From: Actinomycetes bacterium
Lineage (GTDB): Bacteria; Actinomycetota; Acidimicrobiia; Acidimicrobiales; Ilumatobacteraceae
DNA length: 64,000 bases
Reading direction: 5' to 3'
Assembly: GCA_025358125.1 (NCBI GenBank)
Contig: JANYKS010000110.1
Coordinates: forward strand, 1 to 64,000
Shown: positions 60,153-64,000 of the stretch, one piece after another
Layout: each line of letters begins with the position of its first letter
Position numbering within the stretch: position 1 is the stretch's first letter
Notes under the pieces: generated by a model
What the model saw: only the letters and a program-made list of their open reading frames with translations
Told to the model about the DNA's origin: nothing
Database searches by the model: none
Translations under genes and position numbers: made by a program

Positions 60153-60680
60153 CTCAAGAGGAAGCGCTCGTCGTGGCGCAGGACCTCGATCGAGGCGCTC
60201 GCCTCGACGGGCTCCCAGAACCGCTGCTCGATCAGGCGCCGCACCGAGGCGTCGAGCAGCCCGTCGAGGGTCGCCAAATCCGGCTGAGATCGCATCGGCC
60301 CAATGTAGACGCCCATCTCTCGGTGACTCGCATGACGGCTGGTCGCTCGGCGAGGCGTCTACGCCGACCGCCCGCCGCCGACCGCCCACCGCATAGTCTG
60401 TACCTCACCCGCAACTCGAACCGATCATGGTCATCCCATTGCACGATCCAACCGGCCCAGCCGCCGCGGACCGACTTCATCGCTCCCGCCCGACCGTTGA
60501 TCAGCGCATAGAAACCGGAATGGTGATCAGTAGTGGCTCGCTGGCCGTTGACTTGCTGGGAACTTGCCGACCGGCAACTTTTCAATGCTCATGGGAGCGA
60601 TCGTCCCGTACGTCCCACGACCTGTCAACCACTGGTCAGTGGCGCTCTCCGAAAAGGTGCTTTCACCAGGACTTTTCTGG
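60153..60680. other. 528-bp stretch without a confident gene
   Basis: No complete gene recognised. On the minus strand 60295-60165 an open stretch reads as plausible protein (MRSQPDLATLDGLLDASVRR) but stays open only by running antisense into the Mod fragment; it may be the 5' end of a lost gene. The section 60300-60680 has mixed composition, no repeats and no RNA fold that I can recognise. Taken with the Mod remnant it looks like decayed accessory DNA next to a tRNA gene. Confidence 0.5.
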
Positions 60681-60754
60681 TGGGCACGACGGGGCTCGAA
60701 CCCGGGACCTCCACCGTGTCATGGTGGCGCTCTAACCAACTGAGCTACGCGCCC
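60681..60754 (-). tRNA. tRNA-Val (anticodon GAC)
   Basis: Minus-strand cloverleaf: acceptor GGGCGCG pairs with CGTGCCC (one G-U), D-arm GCTC/GAGC, anticodon arm CCACC-ATGACAC-GGTGG with anticodon GAC, T-loop TTCGAGC, discriminator A. CCA is not encoded. One mismatch at the base of the T-stem. A TGCTAGGAT extended -10 lies about 60 bp upstream. Confidence 0.95.
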
Positions 60755-61161
60755 GCAGCGACCGAAAGTGACCCAGACCCGGGCCGATTGCGCTCGATAC
60801 AGCGACCAGATCCTAGCAGCCATTGCCGGAGAAGTCGGCCCAATGTTCGTGGTTTGGGCCCCCCGCCCATGACATCCACCAGCCCTCGAGCCCGGACATT
60901 CGCGCTTGCTCCGCAGGCGCTCGGTGGTCTGCCCTTCCAATCCCGCCGCCGAGCTGATTTCACGCGGGCAGACTCCGTCGGGAGGCCCGGTTCGAGAATC
61001 CTTGGGCGCGTTGTGAGCGGGCGCGGGCGCGCAAATCGCGCCCGACGAGCCACAAGGGCAGTCAACGGGGCGAGACATCGCCGACTGCGCCCGTGGCGGG
61101 GCGACCATCGTCGGATCAAGAGTGCTCTGAATGCGTCGGAGAACTTCGTGACGGGCGAGAC
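60755..61161. other. 407-bp gap between tRNA-Val and hemW
   Basis: No gene found. Contents: a possible tRNA promoter (TGCTAGGAT, minus strand, near 60811-60819) and a strong hairpin at 61025-61043 (GGGCGCG/CGCGCCC, 5-nt loop) that could end hemW transcription. Open frames here are short and lack coding character. No SRP, RNase P or tmRNA signature. Confidence 0.5.
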
Positions 61162-62235
61162 CTACCGCAGCCGCAACGAAACTTCATTTGCCAACAGTCG
61201 GCCACGTTGGGTGAGCACCCAGCGCTCGCCGTGCAACTCGACCAGACCGGGCAATTCGTCACCGTCGAGCGCTGATCGTTCCACGCCTTCACGCAGGCGG
61301 AGCTGGAGCTGGAGTCCCTCGATCCGGCGCTGCTCGGGGTCGAGCTCCTCGCCTGCAGCCTCGACCGACGCATCGCCAAACCCGGCGCCGGCGACGACAT
61401 CGATATAGCGATCCGGGGTGCGCACGTTCCAGAACCGGCGGCCACCGCGGTGGGAATGGGCTGCGCAGCCGAAGCCCTGATAGTCGCCCTGACGCCAGTA
61501 GACCAGATTGTGGCGGCACTCGTGTCCCGGCACTGCCCAGTTGCTGACCTCATAGTTATGCAGGCCGGCCGCGGACAACAGCCCATCGACCATTTCGTAT
61601 TTATCGGCGAGGTCGTCGTCGTCGGGGTGCCGTTCAGGTTCGAGCGCCAGCGGCGTACCGGCCTCGATGGTCAGCGCATATGCGGAGATGTGCGGGGGGC
61701 TCAACGCAATGGCGCCCGTAACGGTTCGTTCCCAGTCCTGCAATCGCTCGCCGGCACCGCCGTAGATCAGATCGAGGTTGAAGGTCGGGATGCACGCAGA
61801 ACGCACAGCTTCCACGGCCCGCTCCACATTCGCCGGCACATGGGTGCGCCCGAGCGACGCGAGCACCTCTGGCACCATCGACTGCACACCGATGCTGACC
61901 CGGTTGACACCGGCGGCGGCGTAGGTGCGCATCATCTCGACGGTGACGTCGTCGGGATTGCATTCGACCGTCACCTCGGCCGCGGCTCGACGCGGGATCG
62001 CGGAGATCACACGGGCCAGCGAGGCTGCCGGGACGCGGGTCGGCGTGCCGCCACCGACGAAGATCGTGTCGGCGACAGGCATCCCGGCCGCCGCCTGCCG
62101 CTCGATGTCGACGACGAGCGCGTCGAGGTAGCCCTCGATCAGATGATCTCGATCGGTCCACGTCGCAAACGCACAGTAGTCGCAGCGCCGAGCACAAAAG
62201 GGGATATGGACGTAGACGCCGAACGGGTCAGCCAC
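61162..62235 (-). CDS. hemW: HemW-like radical SAM protein
   Basis: 357 aa, annotated in many genomes as oxygen-independent coproporphyrinogen III oxidase but now viewed as a heme chaperone. Iron-sulfur cluster motif HIPFCARRCDYCAF (CX3CX2C); FVGGGTPT and VSIGVQSM follow; the C-terminal HemN-like domain completes it. The extra N-terminal residues of true HemN are missing. GTG start. Convergence with nothing; likely follows bldD-like gene by 26 bp on the same strand. Confidence 0.9.
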   Translation of the reverse strand: MADPFGVYVHIPFCARRCDYCAFATWTDRDHLIEGYLDALVVDIERQAAAGMPVADTIFVGGGTPTRVPAASLARVISAIPRRAAAEVTVECNPDDVTVEMMRTYAAAGVNRVSIGVQSMVPEVLASLGRTHVPANVERAVEAVRSACIPTFNLDLIYGGAGERLQDWERTVTGAIALSPPHISAYALTIEAGTPLALEPERHPDDDDLADKYEMVDGLLSAAGLHNYEVSNWAVPGHECRHNLVYWRQGDYQGFGCAAHSHRGGRRFWNVRTPDRYIDVVAGAGFGDASVEAAGEELDPEQRRIEGLQLQLRLREGVERSALDGDELPGLVELHGERWVLTQRGRLLANEVSLRLR

Positions 62236-62261
62236 GTCGCGCGTTTCTCGTGATCGCGGCG

Positions 62262-62786
62262 TCAGGTGTCGGCTGGGCGGAAGAGCAGGTCGAGCGCGTC
62301 GAGACGCTGACCGACCTGGTCGACGGGCACATCCAACATCGCCGCGATGGCGCGGGTGTCGTCACCGCGGACGGTGAGCACCTTGCCGTTGAAGTCCTGC
62401 CGCTGGACCTGGATCATCCGCAGGAAGCGGGCCAACATCTCGAACGGTTGACCGGACAACTGCGACAGCTTGACGAGGTCGACCGCCATCTTTCGGGCGT
62501 TGCCCGCGTCGGCGGCCGAGTCGGTGGTGACGCTCTGCTCGTCGCGCGGCAGCAACTGATCGACCGGCACGTTGTAGAACGAGGCCAGCCGCTCGAGGCG
62601 GGGAACGGATATGGCCCGCTCGCCCCGTTCGTAGGCGCCGAGAACGCTCGCCTTGAACTCGTCGCGCGACGTCGCCTCGACGTCTTGGAGGCTGAGCCGC
62701 TTCTGGCGCCGGATGACGCGTAGGCGTTCACCGACCTTGCGGCTATAGGGAGACGAGGAAACCTCGTCGTCATCGAACTCACGCAT
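62262..62786 (-). CDS. BldD-type regulator with c-di-GMP signature
   Basis: 174 aa. N-terminal XRE helix-turn-helix (about 17-80; GERLRVIRRQKRLSLQDVE, GAYERGERAISVPRLERLA) and C-terminal BldD domain. The c-di-GMP motif RxD-x8-RxxD is intact as RQD-FNGKVLTV-RGDD (about residues 129-143). In Streptomyces, BldD dimerised by c-di-GMP represses development genes. The second of two adjacent ATGs is chosen: AGGAGGT lies 5 nt before it. Upstream promoter TTGCCA, 17 nt, TTAAAT. Confidence 0.9.
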   Translation of the reverse strand: MREFDDDEVSSSPYSRKVGERLRVIRRQKRLSLQDVEATSRDEFKASVLGAYERGERAISVPRLERLASFYNVPVDQLLPRDEQSVTTDSAADAGNARKMAVDLVKLSQLSGQPFEMLARFLRMIQVQRQDFNGKVLTVRGDDTRAIAAMLDVPVDQVGQRLDALDLLFRPADT

Positions 62787-62819
62787 CATGCACCTCCTGC
62801 GCCCACCCGCGACGCGTTG

Positions 62820-62862
62820 TAACAGCTAGTGAATTTAACCACACTCTGCAGTATTTGGCAAC
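62820..62862 (-). promoter_or_regulatory. promoter of the bldD-like gene
   Basis: Minus strand: -35 TTGCCA, a 17-nt spacer, -10 TTAAAT, then about 45 nt of leader to a strong RBS AGGAGGT. This gene therefore has a normal leader, unlike many other genes of the window. Exact ends are approximate. Confidence 0.5.
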
Positions 62863-62901
62863 TGTGAGTAGCAGATTTGCGCTCGCTCCGAGCAGATTCA
62901 T

Positions 62902-63591
62902 TCATTCAGTGGCGAGTTCATCACGCAGGGCGCTCAACCGGACAGCGGCCGCCAGCGCCGCCGTCTCGACCCGCAGGATGGTCGAACCGAGTCGGCGATG
63001 CTGATCGGATGCCGCCAACTCCACCGGACTCCATCCACCCTCGGGACCAATGAGCACCGTCGGGGTGGCGAGCGTCAGCACGCTGCCACCCGGTTCGGCG
63101 AGCGCGGTCTCCGTCCCGTTCAGGGTCGCCGGCGAATGAGGCCCATCGATGAGCGGCAGCCACACCCGCCGGCTCTGCATCGCAGCCTCGCGGCCGACCT
63201 TGGCAAGCTTTGCCATCTGGCGGTCGGCGCGATCCGCCTGCCAACGCACCACGGAACGCTCGGCATCGAGCACGACGATCCGGTCGACGCCGATCTCGGT
63301 CAGCTTCTGCACGATCCACTCGAGCCGATCACCCTTTGGCAACGCAAATCCGACGGTCACAGCCGGCGCGACCCGAGCGTGCTCGAACACGTCGGAATCG
63401 GGCTCGAGCCCGCCATCGGCAACGAATCGACACATTCGCCAGCCACCCTCGCCGTTGCTGACCGACACCGATTCGCCCGCACGCAAACGCAAGACGCGGC
63501 CGAAATGGTGCAGGTCGTCGTCGTCGAGGAGCGGCGCATCGAGTGATCGGACGAACGCATGCGCCGCTGAGCGGCGCAACAGCTGATTCAC
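62902..63591 (-). CDS. rsmE: 16S rRNA (uracil1498-N3)-methyltransferase
   Basis: 229 aa SPOUT methyltransferase with N-terminal PUA-like domain (HHFGRVLRLRAGESVSVSNGEG) and C-terminal knot: QKLTEIGVDRIVVLDAERSV, VLIGPEGGWSPVE and LGSTILRVETAALAA. Methylates U1498 of the decoding region. GTG start overlaps the dnaJ stop (GTGA); the dnaJ-rsmE pair is conserved in many bacteria. Confidence 0.95.
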   Translation of the reverse strand: MNQLLRRSAAHAFVRSLDAPLLDDDDLHHFGRVLRLRAGESVSVSNGEGGWRMCRFVADGGLEPDSDVFEHARVAPAVTVGFALPKGDRLEWIVQKLTEIGVDRIVVLDAERSVVRWQADRADRQMAKLAKVGREAAMQSRRVWLPLIDGPHSPATLNGTETALAEPGGSVLTLATPTVLIGPEGGWSPVELAASDQHRRLGSTILRVETAALAAAVRLSALRDELATE

Positions 63592-64000
63592 GAAAAGGCC
63601 GACTTGATGCGCGAGAACAAACCCTTCTCGTGCGTTTCGACGAGCTCGCCGCGGCTCTCCGCGTAGAGCCGGAGCAGTTCGGCTTCGTCGTTGGTGAGCT
63701 TGGTCGGCACCTGGACCCTGGTCCTGACCCGGAGGTCGCCCCTGCCCCGACCCTGCAGGCGTGGGACGCCGCGACCGCGCAGCACGAACTCTTTGCCCGG
63801 CTGGGTACCGGGCGGAACTTCGAGTTCTTCGTCGCCATCGAGCGTTTCCAGAGTGAACCGGGTGCCGAGTGCCGCCTGGGCGATCGAAATTGGGAGATCG
63901 GTGACGAGGTCGGTGTCCTCGCGGCGGTACCGGTCGTGGGCAGCGGCGCGGATGTGCACGTACAGATCGCCGGCCGGACCGCCGCGTGGACCGACCGCGC
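63588..64000 (-). CDS. dnaJ: chaperone protein DnaJ, C-terminal part
   Basis: The gene enters from the right edge; the last 136 residues are present. They cover the end of the second substrate-binding beta domain (GGPAGDLYVHIRAAAHDRYRR cut here; DLVTDLPISIAQAALGTRF) and the GRGVPRLQGRGRGDLRVRTRVQ segment, ending SRIKSAFS. J-domain and zinc fingers lie outside the window. Co-chaperone of DnaK. Confidence 0.94.
   Translation of the reverse strand, partial: AVGPRGGPAGDLYVHIRAAAHDRYRREDTDLVTDLPISIAQAALGTRFTLETLDGDEELEVPPGTQPGKEFVLRGRGVPRLQGRGRGDLRVRTRVQVPTKLTNDEAELLRLYAESRGELVETHEKGLFSRIKSAFS

Noticed and set aside
60113-60316. 67-codon minus-strand gene beside the Mod fragment
   Set aside because: Its second half is antisense to the methyltransferase remnant and no family is recognisable; kept only as a possible gene fragment.
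60950-61010. tRNA-like T-arm (GGTTCGAGAATCC) on the plus strand
   Set aside because: No matching acceptor, D-arm or anticodon arm could be folded around it.

Overview
The window is high-GC, gene-dense bacterial chromosome with almost no mobile DNA. The 16S rRNA 5' end at the left edge, mIHF, a BldD-type regulator, a DUF1844 protein next to infC, a helicase-dead PriA, a DUF222/HNH (13E12-type) protein and the gene orders pyrR-pyrB-pyrC-carA-carB-pyrD-mihF-gmk-rpoZ-coaBC-metK-priA-def-fmt-rsmB and aroQ-pepQ-efp-nusB all point to Actinomycetota. The overall feel (argC-B-D-F-R-H without argJ, many acyl-CoA and flavin enzymes) suggests the class Acidimicrobiia, possibly an Ilumatobacter relative; that last step is inference.

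Layout. 1-1714: 5' end of a 16S rRNA gene, its leader, and tyrS. 1780-4574: a flavin oxidoreductase, a DUF2332 protein, a 3-methyladenine DNA glycosylase and a thioesterase. 4584-10700: arginine operon argC-B-D-F-R-H driven by a promoter with two ARG boxes. 10742-18080: yqgE, pheST, a SpoU methyltransferase, the infC-rpmI-rplT translation operon, DUF1844, an alkyltransferase-like protein and a cold-shock-like protein. 18077-22749: hisG, a MoaB/MogA protein, rsmB-fmt-def and a lone methyltransferase. 22792-36790: the priA-metK-coaBC-rpoZ-gmk-mihF housekeeping run, then the pyrimidine operon, with a second pair of ARG boxes before carA and a PyrR-binding RNA element before pyrR. 36829-44602: two membrane GT-C-like proteins inserted beside nusB-efp-pepQ-aroQ, then a HAD-PlsC fusion. 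44618-44744: a probable 6C-type small RNA. 44815-51564: LysR regulator, carboxyltransferase, citrate synthase, quinone oxidoreductase, HAD hydrolase and isocitrate dehydrogenase. 51828-58633: exported phosphodiester glycosidase, acyl-CoA dehydrogenase, metallo-beta-lactamase sulfatase-like enzyme, aldo/keto reductase and an MFS-MarR pair with its operator. 58672-61161: SOS-box-controlled DUF222/HNH gene, a Mod methyltransferase remnant, tRNA-Val and low-information DNA. 61162-64000: hemW, bldD-like gene, rsmE and the 3' end of dnaJ.

Working together. Carbamoyl phosphate links the arginine and pyrimidine operons: ArgR is encoded in the arg operon, and near-identical twin ARG boxes with the same geometry sit before both argC and carA, while PyrR probably controls the whole pyr operon through its mRNA. 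Citrate synthase, isocitrate dehydrogenase and a biotin-dependent carboxyltransferase form a central-carbon block.

A recurrent feature of the window is a -10-like hexamer (TANNNT) only 6 to 8 nt before the start codon of many genes that begin a transcription unit. This is the expected signature of leaderless transcription, and it helped choose several starts. I did not find a wholly unprecedented system. The strongest unusual signals are the 63-bp repeat that lies in frame within argH and again at the pheT stop codon, the 6C-like RNA, the infC gene without a canonical start codon, and the membrane-protein pair placed between nusB and pyrR.
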